Shown here: positions 34,640 to 43,407 of the stretch, one piece after another
Numbering within the stretch: the stretch's first letter is position 1
How the letters are laid out: the number at the start of each line of letters is the position of its first letter
Source of the DNA: Flavobacterium sp.
Lineage (GTDB): Bacteria; Bacteroidota; Bacteroidia; Flavobacteriales; Flavobacteriaceae
Reading direction: 5' to 3'
Length of the DNA: 64,000 nucleotides
Assembly: GCF_017744675.1 (NCBI RefSeq)
Contig: NZ_JAGIAV010000002.1
Location: 310,001-374,000 of the forward strand
Notes under the pieces: model-generated
The model's database searches: none
Seen by the model: only the letters and a program-made list of their open reading frames with translations
What the model was told of the DNA's origin: nothing
Position numbers and translations under genes: made by a program

Positions 34640-35254
34640 ATGAATTTAAAAAAAATCTACACCGATTTACTTCTAAATATTGGCTTTTCAGAAAATGAAA
34701 TTCAGCAAAACTGGCTTGATTTAGAAAAAGCATATTCCAAGAAATCAAGACATTACCATAATCTGACACATTTAGAAGAAATGATCGAGAGTTTTGAAAT
34801 GTATCGCAATCGTATTCAAAATCCAGAAGAAATATTATTTTCTATTTTTTATCATGATGTTGTGTATTCGGCTTCCAGGAAAGATAATGAATTAAAAAGT
34901 GCAGAATATGCTTTGTCAATTTTATCTGAAAAACACGATTTAAATAAGCAATTCGTTTTTGATGCTATCTGTGCGACGCAACTTCATTCACATAATTTAA
35001 ATGAAGATATTAATTGGTTGATTGATTTTGATTTGAAAATCCTTGCCAAAGACTGGGAAGATTATAAAATCTATTTTGAACAAATACGAAAAGAATACCG
35101 CATTTATCCTGATTTTCTCTATAAACCTGGACGTGCAAAAGCATTGAAACATTTTCTGGAATATGAATTTATTTTTCAAACGGATGAATTCAGAGGTTTA
35201 TATGAAGAAAAAGCGAGACGAAATATTGAAAAAGAGATTTCATTATTAACGTGA
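34640..35254 (+). CDS. HD-domain metal-dependent phosphohydrolase
   Basis: A 204-residue protein. The HD motif is seen as FYHDVVYS (His 72, Asp 73) with upstream His 40 and His 44 in HYHNLTHLEEM and a later LHSHN and INWLIDFDLKILA Asp pair. It matches the predicted HD-superfamily phosphohydrolases of the COG4339 type; substrates are unknown, but HD enzymes often act on nucleotides or phosphate ends. It diverges from the RING/TerD-rtcB cluster and precedes the WYL regulator on the plus strand, with a terminator between. It may belong to the same response. Confidence 0.85.
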   Translation: MNLKKIYTDLLLNIGFSENEIQQNWLDLEKAYSKKSRHYHNLTHLEEMIESFEMYRNRIQNPEEILFSIFYHDVVYSASRKDNELKSAEYALSILSEKHDLNKQFVFDAICATQLHSHNLNEDINWLIDFDLKILAKDWEDYKIYFEQIRKEYRIYPDFLYKPGRAKALKHFLEYEFIFQTDEFRGLYEEKARRNIEKEISLLT

Positions 35255-35270
35255 TTCCGTTGTTAAACTA

Positions 35271-35303
35271 AACCCGACAGGTTTTAAAAACCTGTCGGGT
35301 TTT
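35271..35303 (+). terminator. Terminator after the HD gene
   Basis: AACCCGACAGG / CCTGTCGGGTT perfect stem with an 8-nt loop and T run, 17 bases after the stop. Confidence 0.85.
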
Positions 35304-35320
35304 GAACACAAAGCATATTT

Positions 35321-35392
35321 GTAGAGACGCACTGCAGTGCGTCTAACGTTATGGATATCCGTTGCGTAGACGCACTGCAGTGCGCCTCTACA
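35321..35392. repeat. Paired GACGCACTGCAGTGCGTC palindromes forming one large inverted repeat
   Basis: Two copies (35325-35344, 35368-35387) in opposite orientation, with outer GTAGAG/CTCTAC ends, enclose TAACGTTATGGATATCCGTTGCG. The interior matches sequence beside the single copy at 6523. Confidence 0.75.
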
Positions 35393-35420
35393 ATACAAAC
35401 CTAAAAATAAACATTTTTTT

Positions 35421-36458
35421 ATGTCACAAAACAAAAATGCCTTAATACGCTACAAAGTAATCGACAAATGCCTGCAGAATAAATACCGACAATGGACACT
35501 TGAAGATTTAATCGAATGCTGTTCTGAAGCCTTATCTGAATATGAAGGTCGAGACATTCCTATAAGTAAACGAACCATTCAGATGGATATTCAGCTGATG
35601 AGAAGTGAAAAACTCGGTTATAATGCTCCAATCGTGGTTTACGATAAAAAGTATTATAAATATGAAGACGAAGATTTTTCGATAACAGATATTCCGCTGA
35701 CGGAAACTGATATGAATGTTCTGACGGAAACCGTTTCTATGCTAAAGCAATTTAAAGATTTCTCTTTATTTAATGATGTATCGGATATTTTACAGCGATT
35801 GGAAGATAAAATCTACGCCGAAAAGTCACATACCAAACCTGTTATTTATTTGGACAAAAACGAAAAGCTAAAAGGACTTCATTATTTGGATGAAATTTAT
35901 CAGGCGATTATCAAAAAGATGGTTTTGATTATTACTTATAAATCCTTTAAATCGCAGGAAGAAACGAAATTCCATTTTCATCCTTTTATATTAAAGGAAT
36001 ACAATAATCGTTGGTTTTTGATCGGGAAGAAAAAAGCAACTCAACCTATTACCAATTTAGCTCTGGACAGAATCGTTTCTATAGATTACGATTTTAACCT
36101 TCCTTATATAGAAGAAGATTTTGATGCCGATACCTATTATAAAGATATTATAGGTGTAACTGTCAATTCTGGTTTACAGCCAAGACGTATTGAACTTTGG
36201 ATTGATGCTTCAAATGCGCCTTATGTCATTACGAAACCTTTGCATACCTCTCAGCGTTTAATTAAGGAAAATGAAGACGGAAGCATTATCGTACACTTGT
36301 TTATTTCCCCCAATTACGAGATGGAAAGGCTGTTATTAGGTTTTGGAGATTCTATAGAAATTTTACGTCCCGAAAGTCTGAGAATTCGCATGAAAAAGAT
36401 CTTGCAGCGGGCAATTTCGAGATATGACCCAGAGAATAATACTGAAACAAACTCATAA
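35421..36458 (+). CDS. WYL-domain transcriptional regulator
   Basis: A 345-residue regulator. The N-terminal 70 residues form a winged HTH (ALIRYKVIDKCLQ; ISKRTIQMDIQLMRSE). The WYL domain spans about 165-245 (AIIKKMVLIITYKSFKSQEE, EYNNRWFLIGKKK, LDRIVSI), and a C-terminal extension follows (ELWIDASNAPYVITKPLHTSQ). WYL domains sense nucleic-acid or nucleotide ligands in several regulators. It is the only dedicated DNA-binding protein near the rtcB cluster, so I infer that it may act at the shared palindromic promoters. It has no such palindrome in its own upstream region. Confidence 0.88.
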   Translation: MSQNKNALIRYKVIDKCLQNKYRQWTLEDLIECCSEALSEYEGRDIPISKRTIQMDIQLMRSEKLGYNAPIVVYDKKYYKYEDEDFSITDIPLTETDMNVLTETVSMLKQFKDFSLFNDVSDILQRLEDKIYAEKSHTKPVIYLDKNEKLKGLHYLDEIYQAIIKKMVLIITYKSFKSQEETKFHFHPFILKEYNNRWFLIGKKKATQPITNLALDRIVSIDYDFNLPYIEEDFDADTYYKDIIGVTVNSGLQPRRIELWIDASNAPYVITKPLHTSQRLIKENEDGSIIVHLFISPNYEMERLLLGFGDSIEILRPESLRIRMKKILQRAISRYDPENNTETNS

Positions 36459-36628
36459 TTTTTTGAATAATCCAAAATTTATCCTAAAATAAATACCACA
36501 AAAAGATTTTTACGGTACTTAAATTGTTAAAATCCAAAAAAAGAATAGTATATTTCAAAATAAAATAACCACAAAACCCAGTAAATCAGGGATATTAATT
36601 AACTAACCAAAAATTTATGAAAAAATAA

Positions 36629-36660
36629 TATGCATGCATAGTATTTTTTGATTATATTTG
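36629..36660 (+). promoter_or_regulatory. Promoter of marR gene with 12-bp palindromic operator
   Basis: Perfect palindrome TATGCATGCATA (36629-36640) lies 12 bp before TATATTTG (36653-36660), thus over the -33 region. The MarR ATG is at 36679. A likely autoregulatory site of the MarR protein. Confidence 0.55.
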
Positions 36661-36678
36661 AAATCGATATAGTTACCT

Positions 36679-37137
36679 ATGAAAGACAAAACGATAGATT
36701 ATATTTTGAGAGCAACATGGCAGGCTGTTTCAAGAATGTATAATGAAGAGGCGGCAAAATACGATGCTACAATGGCAACCGGGTTTGCGCTTTTGAGTAT
36801 GGATAAGGAAGAAGGAACGCCATCAACTGCTTTAGGCCCAAGAATGGGCATGGAAGCGACGAGCTTGACTAGAACACTAAAATCTATGGAAGAAAAAGGT
36901 TTGATTGTTCGCAAAAAGAACCCTAGTGACGGAAGAGGCGTTTTAATCTATCTGACGGACTTTGGAAAAGAAAAAAGAGATTTATCTAAAAATACAGTTC
37001 TGAAATTTAATGAAACGGTAAGAAAACATGTTTCAGACGAAAAACTGAATCATTTTATCGAAGTTGCTGAAATCATCAACGAATTAATTCAGGACAAAAA
37101 CATATTTAATCAAACAGAAAACGCAGAAAACGAATAG
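36679..37137 (+). CDS. MarR family transcriptional regulator
   Basis: A 152-residue winged-helix regulator. Helices and wing match MarR: FALLSMDKEEGTPSTALGPRMGMEATSLTRTLKSMEEKGLIVRKKNPSDGRGV with the typical DGRG wing motif at about residues 90-93. It is 57 bp upstream of a beta-oxidation operon on the same strand. By analogy with FadR-like MarR proteins, acyl-CoA or a fatty-acid ligand may release it from DNA. The palindrome at 36629-36640 is the likely operator. Confidence 0.9.
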   Translation: MKDKTIDYILRATWQAVSRMYNEEAAKYDATMATGFALLSMDKEEGTPSTALGPRMGMEATSLTRTLKSMEEKGLIVRKKNPSDGRGVLIYLTDFGKEKRDLSKNTVLKFNETVRKHVSDEKLNHFIEVAEIINELIQDKNIFNQTENAENE

Positions 37138-37194
37138 CATTTCATCAGACAAGAAATAATTCGAAAACTGCAAAAAACAAACAAGTAACAAATT

Positions 37195-39585
37195 ATGAAA
37201 CGCACAATTAAAAAAGTTGCTGTAATTGGATCCGGAATTATGGGTTCGGGTATAGCTTGTCATTTTGCCAATATTGGTGTTGAAGTTTTACTGCTTGACA
37301 TCGTTCCTCGCGAGTTGACAGAAGCTGAAGCTAAAAAAGGATTAACGCTTGAAAGCAAAGCCGTTCGCAACCGTGTGGTAAATGACCATTTGGCGAACTC
37401 ATTAAAATCGAAACCCTCTCCTATTTACAGTCAGAAATTTGCAAGCCGAATCACGACTGGAAATACGACAGACGATATGGCAAAAATTGCTAATGTTGAC
37501 TGGATTATCGAGGTGGTAGTAGAACGTTTGGACGTTAAGAAATTAGTATTCGAACAAATCGACAAATTCCGCAAACCGGGAACTTTGGTTACTTCTAATA
37601 CTTCTGGTATTCCAATTCACTTTATGAGCGAAGGAAGAAGCGAAGATTTCCAACAGCACTTCTGCGGAACACACTTTTTTAACCCTGCGCGTTACTTAAA
37701 ATTATTTGAAATTATTCCTGGTCCAAAAACTTCTACTGAAGTATTAAATTTCTTAAACGAATACGGTTCTAAATTCTTAGGAAAAACTTCGGTTGTTGCT
37801 AAAGATACTCCGGCGTTTATTGGAAACAGAATTGGTATTTACGGAATTCAGAGTTTATTCCATTTAGTTAAAGAAATGGGATTAACGATTGAAGAAGTGG
37901 ATAAATTGACAGGACCAGTTATTGGCCGACCAAAATCTGCTACTTTCCGTACAGTTGACGTTGTTGGTTTAGATACTTTGGTGCACGTTGCCAATGGTAT
38001 TTACGAAAACTGCCCTAACGACGAACAACACGAATTATTTAAACTTCCTGATTTCATCAACAAAATGATGGAAAATAATTGGTTAGGAAGCAAAACCGGA
38101 CAAGGTTTCTACAAAAAAGTAGATAAAGACATTCTTTCTTTAGACTTAGATACATTAGAATATCGCGCTGCCAAAAAAGCCAATTTCGCGACTTTAGAAT
38201 TAACTAAAACTATTGATAAACCTATTAATCGTTTTAAAGTTTTAGTAAAAGGAACAGACAAAGCAGGGGAATTCTACCGTAAGAGTTTCGCTGGAATGTT
38301 TGCTTATGTTTCCAACAGAATTCCTGAAATCTCAGACGAATTATACAAAATAGACGACGCTATGAAAGCTGGTTTTGGATGGGAAAATGGTCCATTCGAA
38401 ATCTGGGATGCTATTGGTGTTGCAAAAGGAATCGAAATCATGAAAGCAGAAGGTTTAGAGCCTGCTGCGTGGGTAAACGAAATGTTAGCTTCTGGAAGCG
38501 AAAGTTTCTATACTGTAAAAGAAGGCGCTACGTATTTCTACAACCTTCCAACAAAATCTCAGGTAAAAGTTCCTGGACAAGATTCTTTCATTATACTAAA
38601 CAACATCCGCGAAAGCAAAAAAGTTTGGAGTAACAGTGGCGCTATTATCCAAGATTTAGGAGATGGAATCTTAAACTTAGAATTCCAATCTAAAATGAAT
38701 ACGATTGGCGGCGACGTTCTTTCGGCAATCAACAAAGCAATTGAATTAGCTGAAAAAGAACATCAAGGCTTAGTTATTGGAAATCAAGCTGCAAATTTCT
38801 CTGTTGGAGCTAATATTGGAATGATTTTCATGATGGCAGTTGAGCAAGAATATGACGAATTGAATATGGCTATCAAATTGTTCCAAGACACCATGATGCG
38901 TGTTCGTTACTCTTCAATTCCAGTTGTGGTTGCGCCTCACGGAATGACTTTTGGTGGTGGATGCGAAATGAGCTTACATGCTGATAAAGTAGTTGCCGCT
39001 GCAGAAACTTACATGGGATTGGTTGAATTTGGTGTTGGAGTTATCCCTGGTGGTGGTGGTTCTAAAGAATTGACTTTAAGAGCTTCAGATTTATTCCGCA
39101 AAAATGATGTGGAATTAAACGTTCTTCAAGAGTATTTCTTGACTATCGCAATGGCAAAAGTTTCAACTTCTGGTTATGAAGCGTTTGACACTGGGCTTTT
39201 ACAACATGGTAAAGATATTATCGTAGTAAACAAAGACCGTCAGATTGCTGAAGCTAAAAAACATGCGTTGTTAATGGCAGAAGCGGGTTACACGCAGCCA
39301 ATTAGAAGAAACGATATTAAAGTTTTAGGAAAACAAGCTTTGGGTATGTTCTTAGTTGGAACGGATCAAATGGAAGCTGGAAAATACATATCCGAGCACG
39401 ACAAGAAAATCGCTAACAAACTGGCTTACGTAATGGCTGGTGGTGATTTATCTGAAGCAACTTTAGTATCTGAACAATATTTATTAGATATCGAACGTGA
39501 AGCTTTCTTGAGTTTATGTACAGAGCGTAAAACTTTGGAGAGAATTCAATACATGTTGACTAAAGGAAAACCGTTAAGAAACTAG
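37195..39585 (+). CDS. 3-hydroxyacyl-CoA dehydrogenase / enoyl-CoA hydratase (FadN/FadB-like)
   Basis: A 796-residue bifunctional beta-oxidation enzyme. N-terminal NAD-binding motif VAVIGSGIMGSGIACHFA (residues 8-25), TSNTSGIPIHFM, then HFFNPARYLKLFEII and the dehydrogenase C-terminal domains (about 190-400). The enoyl-CoA hydratase domain is C-terminal (about 490-700; FSVGANIGMIFMMA, HGMTFGGGCEMSLHADKVVAAAE, GVIPGGGGSKELTLR). This dehydrogenase-first order is that of FadN, the reverse of E. coli FadB. It works with FadA and the acyl-CoA dehydrogenase downstream. Confidence 0.93.
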   Translation: MKRTIKKVAVIGSGIMGSGIACHFANIGVEVLLLDIVPRELTEAEAKKGLTLESKAVRNRVVNDHLANSLKSKPSPIYSQKFASRITTGNTTDDMAKIANVDWIIEVVVERLDVKKLVFEQIDKFRKPGTLVTSNTSGIPIHFMSEGRSEDFQQHFCGTHFFNPARYLKLFEIIPGPKTSTEVLNFLNEYGSKFLGKTSVVAKDTPAFIGNRIGIYGIQSLFHLVKEMGLTIEEVDKLTGPVIGRPKSATFRTVDVVGLDTLVHVANGIYENCPNDEQHELFKLPDFINKMMENNWLGSKTGQGFYKKVDKDILSLDLDTLEYRAAKKANFATLELTKTIDKPINRFKVLVKGTDKAGEFYRKSFAGMFAYVSNRIPEISDELYKIDDAMKAGFGWENGPFEIWDAIGVAKGIEIMKAEGLEPAAWVNEMLASGSESFYTVKEGATYFYNLPTKSQVKVPGQDSFIILNNIRESKKVWSNSGAIIQDLGDGILNLEFQSKMNTIGGDVLSAINKAIELAEKEHQGLVIGNQAANFSVGANIGMIFMMAVEQEYDELNMAIKLFQDTMMRVRYSSIPVVVAPHGMTFGGGCEMSLHADKVVAAAETYMGLVEFGVGVIPGGGGSKELTLRASDLFRKNDVELNVLQEYFLTIAMAKVSTSGYEAFDTGLLQHGKDIIVVNKDRQIAEAKKHALLMAEAGYTQPIRRNDIKVLGKQALGMFLVGTDQMEAGKYISEHDKKIANKLAYVMAGGDLSEATLVSEQYLLDIEREAFLSLCTERKTLERIQYMLTKGKPLRN

Positions 39586-39591
39586 AAAATA

Positions 39592-39663
39592 GAACAAAGA
39601 GAATAGAATATAGATTTTAAGACTTCGTAAAGTCTATTTTCTATACTCTATCTTCTATACTCT
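39592..39663. repeat. Purine/pyrimidine hairpin spacer between fadB-like and fadA genes
   Basis: AGAGAATAGAATATAGA pairs imperfectly with TCTATTTTCTATACTCT around AAGACTTCGTAAAGTCT. It may be an mRNA hairpin inside the operon. Confidence 0.55.
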
Positions 39664-39678
39664 TAAAAACAAAAACAA

Positions 39679-40860
39679 ATGAAAACAGCATATATAGTAA
39701 AAGCATATAGAACAGCAGTTGGAAAAGCTCCAAAAGGTGTTTTTAGATTTAAAAGACCTGATGAATTAGCTGCAGAAACCATTCAGTTTATGATGGATGA
39801 ACTGCCTGATTTTGACAAAAAACGCATTGACGACGTTATGGTTGGAAATGCAATGCCAGAAGCAGAACAAGGACTTAACGTGGGGCGTTTGATCTCTTTA
39901 ATGGGATTGAAAGTTGAAGACGTTCCTGGAGTTACAGTAAACCGTTACTGTGCATCTGGATTGGAAACTATCGGAATGGCAACAGCTAAAATTCAATCAG
40001 GAATGGCAGATTGTATCATTGCTGGTGGTGCAGAAAGTATGAGTTATATTCCGATGGGAGGTTACAAACCAACTCCAGATTATAAAGTTGCTGCTGCAGG
40101 TCACGAAGATTATTACTGGGGAATGGGTTTAACTGCCGAAGCGGTTGCTAAACAATATAATGTTTCTAGAGAAGATCAGGATGAGTTTGCTTACAATTCT
40201 CATATGAAAGCTTTAAAAGCACAAGCAGAAGGAAAATTTGACAAACAAATCGTTCCTATTACGGTTGAGCAGACTTTCATCAACGAAAATGGTAAAAAAG
40301 AAACGAAATCATATGTAGTGAATAAGGACGAAGGGCCAAGAGCTGGAACTTCTAAAGAAGCTTTAGCAGGTTTAAGACCCGTTTTTGCTGCTGACGGAAG
40401 TGTAACTGCTGGTAACTCTTCTCAAATGAGCGACGGTGCTGCTTTCGTTTTAATCATGAGCGAAGATATGGTAAAAGAATTAAACCTTGAGCCAATTGCC
40501 CGTTTGGTAAATTTCGCTTCTTCTGGTGTTGAGCCAAGAATTATGGGTATCGGACCTGTAAAAGCAATTCCGAAAGCCTTAAAACAAGCAGGATTAACAT
40601 TAAATGATATCGAATTAATCGAATTAAACGAAGCTTTTGCTTCTCAAGCTTTAGCAGTAACTCGTGAATTAGGTTTAAATCCAGATATCGTAAACGTAAA
40701 CGGTGGAGCAATTTCTTTAGGACACCCTCTAGGTTGTACTGGCGCTAAACTTTCTGTTCAGTTATTCGACGAAATGAAACGCAGAGGCAACAAGTACGGA
40801 ATTGTTTCTATGTGTGTGGGTACTGGGCAAGGTTCTGCAGGTATTTACGAAGTTTTATAA
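39679..40860 (+). CDS. fadA: Acetyl-CoA C-acyltransferase (3-ketoacyl-CoA thiolase)
   Basis: A 393-residue thiolase that cleaves 3-ketoacyl-CoA with CoA, the last step of beta-oxidation. Nucleophile Cys 91 in [10 protein letters not shown], His in [16 protein letters not shown], and the second Cys in [11 protein letters not shown]. The [13 protein letters not shown] block is also present. Full length for FadA. It follows the FadN-like gene by 93 bp in one operon. Confidence 0.95.
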   Translation: MKTAYIVKAYRTAVGKAPKGVFRFKRPDELAAETIQFMMDELPDFDKKRIDDVMVGNAMPEAEQGLNVGRLISLMGLKVEDVPGVTVNRYCASGLETIGMATAKIQSGMADCIIAGGAESMSYIPMGGYKPTPDYKVAAAGHEDYYWGMGLTAEAVAKQYNVSREDQDEFAYNSHMKALKAQAEGKFDKQIVPITVEQTFINENGKKETKSYVVNKDEGPRAGTSKEALAGLRPVFAADGSVTAGNSSQMSDGAAFVLIMSEDMVKELNLEPIARLVNFASSGVEPRIMGIGPVKAIPKALKQAGLTLNDIELIELNEAFASQALAVTRELGLNPDIVNVNGGAISLGHPLGCTGAKLSVQLFDEMKRRGNKYGIVSMCVGTGQGSAGIYEVL

Positions 40861-40872
40861 GACTCTTTAGAG

Positions 40873-41362
40873 GAAAGAAGCAAGAGGAAAGACTTTCTGT
40901 TTGGAATAAAAAGTTAATCTGAAATAGATTTTTTCAAAAGTAGTAAAAAACTTACTTTTAATTTTTCTTCTTATCTTGCCTCAAAAAACATGAAACACAA
41001 TTTTAAGAATTTGAAGATTTGGATTTTAGCTATGGAGATAACAAACGATATTTATAAACTAACTTCTACTTTTCCAAAATCTGAAACTTATAGTTTGTCA
41101 AATCAAATGAATCGATGTTCTGTATCAATGCCTTCTAATATTGCTGAAGGTTCAAACAGAGGGAATAAACATTTTCAGCATTATCTGAATATTAGTCTAG
41201 GCTCATCATTCGAATTGCAGACACAATTGTTAATAGCTTGTCAAAATGACTATTTAACAAAAGAAAAAACAGAAAAATTAGAAAACAAAATAATTGAATT
41301 TCAAAAGATGACTACAGGCTTCATCAATAAGTTAGGTTAAAATCTTTCTTCTTGCTTCTTTC
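40873..41362. repeat. Inverted repeats flanking the four-helix-bundle gene
   Basis: GAAAGAAGCAAGAGGAAAG (40873-40891) is the near-complement of CTTTCTTCTTGCTTCTTTC (41344-41362), one mismatch in 19. They bracket the gene at 40990-41340. Confidence 0.6.
40990..41340 (+). CDS. Four-helix-bundle protein (23S rRNA intervening-sequence protein family)
   Basis: A 116-residue protein with the family signature LSNQMNRCSVSMPSNIAEGSNRG (about residues 37-59) and start NFKNLKIWILAMEITNDIYKLT. It is a small four-helix bundle that forms pentamers in related proteins; cellular role unclear. It has no evident link to fatty-acid oxidation but sits between fadA and the acyl-CoA dehydrogenase gene. Imperfect inverted repeats flank it (40873-40895 and 41341-41362), suggesting it came in later. 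Confidence 0.88.
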   Translation: MKHNFKNLKIWILAMEITNDIYKLTSTFPKSETYSLSNQMNRCSVSMPSNIAEGSNRGNKHFQHYLNISLGSSFELQTQLLIACQNDYLTKEKTEKLENKIIEFQKMTTGFINKLG

Positions 41363-41391
41363 ATCTTTCAAATCTAAAAAACAAAAAAGTC

Positions 41392-43182
41392 ATGAGCGAC
41401 AAAACAAGAGGAGGTCAATTCCTAGTTAAAGAAACAAAATGCGAGGACATCTTCACACCAGAAGATTTCTCAGAAGAGCAGTTAATGATGCGTGACTCTG
41501 TAAAAGAGTTCGTAGACAAAGAATTATGGGCGCATAAAGATCGTTTTGAAAAGAAAGATTACGCGTATACAGAATCTTCTATGCGTAAAGCAGGTGAATT
41601 GGGACTTTTAGGAGTTGCGGTTCCAGAAGAATACGGCGGATTAGGAATGGGATTCGTTTCTACAATGCTAGTTTGCGACTACATTTCTGGAGCAACAGGA
41701 TCTTTCTCTACGGCTTTTGGAGCTCATACCGGAATTGGAACTATGCCAATTACACTTTACGGAACTGAGGAACAAAAGAAAAAATACGTTCCGAAATTGG
41801 CTTCTGGAGAATGGTTTGGTGCTTATTGTTTAACTGAGCCAGGCGCAGGATCTGATGCTAACTCAGGAAAAACAAAAGCAGTTTTATCTGAAGACGGAAA
41901 ATACTACTCTATTACAGGTCAAAAAATGTGGATCTCGAATGCAGGTTTCTGTAGTCTATTCATCGTTTTTGCTCGTATCGGAGATGATAAAAATATTACA
42001 GGTTTCATCGTAGAAAACGATCCTTCAAACGGAATTTCTATGAATGAAGAAGAGCATAAATTAGGAATCCGTGCTTCTTCTACTCGTCAGGTTTTCTTCA
42101 ACGAAACAAAAGTTCCGGTTGAAAACATGTTATCTGAAAGAGGAAACGGTTTCAAAATTGCTATGAATGCCTTAAACGTTGGACGTATTAAATTGGCTGC
42201 GGCTTGTCTTGACGCACAAAGAAGAGTGACTTCTGGAGCTGTAAAATATGCTAACGAAAGAATTCAGTTCAATACTTCAATTTCATCTTTTGGAGCTATC
42301 CGTTCTAAATTGGCTGAAATGGCAACTAACGCTTACGCTGGAGAAAGTGCTTCTTACCGCGCTGCAAAAGACATTGAAGACAGAATCGCTGCTCGTGAAG
42401 CAGAAGGAACTTCTCACCAAGAAGCAGAATTAAAAGGTGTTGAAGAATACGCTATCGAGTGTTCTATCTTGAAAGTAGCGGTTTCTGAGGACGTTCAAAA
42501 CTGTTCTGACGAAGGAATTCAGGTTTTTGGTGGAATGGGATTCTCTGAAGATACTCCGATGGAAAGTGCTTGGAGAGATGCTCGTATCGCGCGTATCTAC
42601 GAAGGTACAAACGAAATCAACAGAATGCTTTCTGTAGGTATGTTGATCAAAAAAGCAATGAAAGGACACGTTGATTTACTTGGACCAGCAATGAAAGTCC
42701 AAGAAGAATTAATGGGAATTCCATCTTTTGATACTCCTGATTTCTCTGAATTATTCTCAGAAGAAAAAGTAATCGTGGCAAACTTGAAAAAAGTTTTCTT
42801 AATGGTTGCAGGAAGCGCTGTTCAAAAATACGGTCCAGATTTAGATTCTCACCAGCAATTATTAATGGCAGCGGCTGATATCTTAATCGAAATTTACATG
42901 GCCGAAAGTACAATCTTGAGAACTGAGAAATTAGCAAAATCTCAAGGTGAAGATAAAGTACAAGAGCAAATTGCAATGGCAAAATTATACTTGTACAAAG
43001 CTGTAGATATCGTAAACTTAAGAGGAAAAGAAGGAATTGCTTCATTCTCTGAAGGAGACGAACAACGTATGATGTTAATGGGACTTAAACGTTTCACTAA
43101 ATATACAAATCTGCCAAACGTTGTGGCACTTAGAGAAAAAATTGCAGAAAAATTAGTTGCAGAAAATACATACTGCTTCTAA
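41392..43182 (+). CDS. Acyl-CoA dehydrogenase
   Basis: A 596-residue flavoenzyme for the first step of beta-oxidation. Signatures: GAYCLTEPGAGSDANS and ITGQKMWISNAGF (FAD/substrate site), LGIRASSTRQVFF, GRIKLAAACLDAQRR, and GGMGFSEDTPMESAWRDARIARIYEGTNEINR with the C-terminal Glu typical of the catalytic base. It is longer than common 380-residue enzymes because of an extra C-terminal helical domain (about 430-596), as in VLCAD-like dehydrogenases. Last gene of the operon. Confidence 0.94.
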   Translation: MSDKTRGGQFLVKETKCEDIFTPEDFSEEQLMMRDSVKEFVDKELWAHKDRFEKKDYAYTESSMRKAGELGLLGVAVPEEYGGLGMGFVSTMLVCDYISGATGSFSTAFGAHTGIGTMPITLYGTEEQKKKYVPKLASGEWFGAYCLTEPGAGSDANSGKTKAVLSEDGKYYSITGQKMWISNAGFCSLFIVFARIGDDKNITGFIVENDPSNGISMNEEEHKLGIRASSTRQVFFNETKVPVENMLSERGNGFKIAMNALNVGRIKLAAACLDAQRRVTSGAVKYANERIQFNTSISSFGAIRSKLAEMATNAYAGESASYRAAKDIEDRIAAREAEGTSHQEAELKGVEEYAIECSILKVAVSEDVQNCSDEGIQVFGGMGFSEDTPMESAWRDARIARIYEGTNEINRMLSVGMLIKKAMKGHVDLLGPAMKVQEELMGIPSFDTPDFSELFSEEKVIVANLKKVFLMVAGSAVQKYGPDLDSHQQLLMAAADILIEIYMAESTILRTEKLAKSQGEDKVQEQIAMAKLYLYKAVDIVNLRGKEGIASFSEGDEQRMMLMGLKRFTKYTNLPNVVALREKIAEKLVAENTYCF

Positions 43183-43215
43183 TAGAAAAATAGTTTTTAG
43201 CTTTTAATTTGTTTA

Positions 43216-43252
43216 AGCCCGCGCAAGTCCGAAACTGCGCGGGCTTTTTTTT
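43216..43252 (+). terminator. Terminator of the beta-oxidation operon
   Basis: AGCCCGCGCA (43216-43225) / TGCGCGGGCT (43236-43245), perfect 10-bp GC-rich stem, then eight T. Confidence 0.9.
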
Positions 43253-43407
43253 GCTCTTTCTGTGAAAGGCACTACTTACAAGTCGCAATATTTTTGCAGT
43301 AATTTGCAAAATATTCGTTAAAATTAGCGCTCTTCTAGCTATAGAATGGTTAAATATCAAATGTATTACAGTATATTTAACATTCTAAAAACTATAAAAA
43401 CAAAATA

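Noticed and set aside
35368..35387. Operator of the WYL regulator gene
   Set aside because: The palindrome belongs to the GACGCACTGCAGTGCGTC repeat family found at unrelated places, so it is not specific to this gene.
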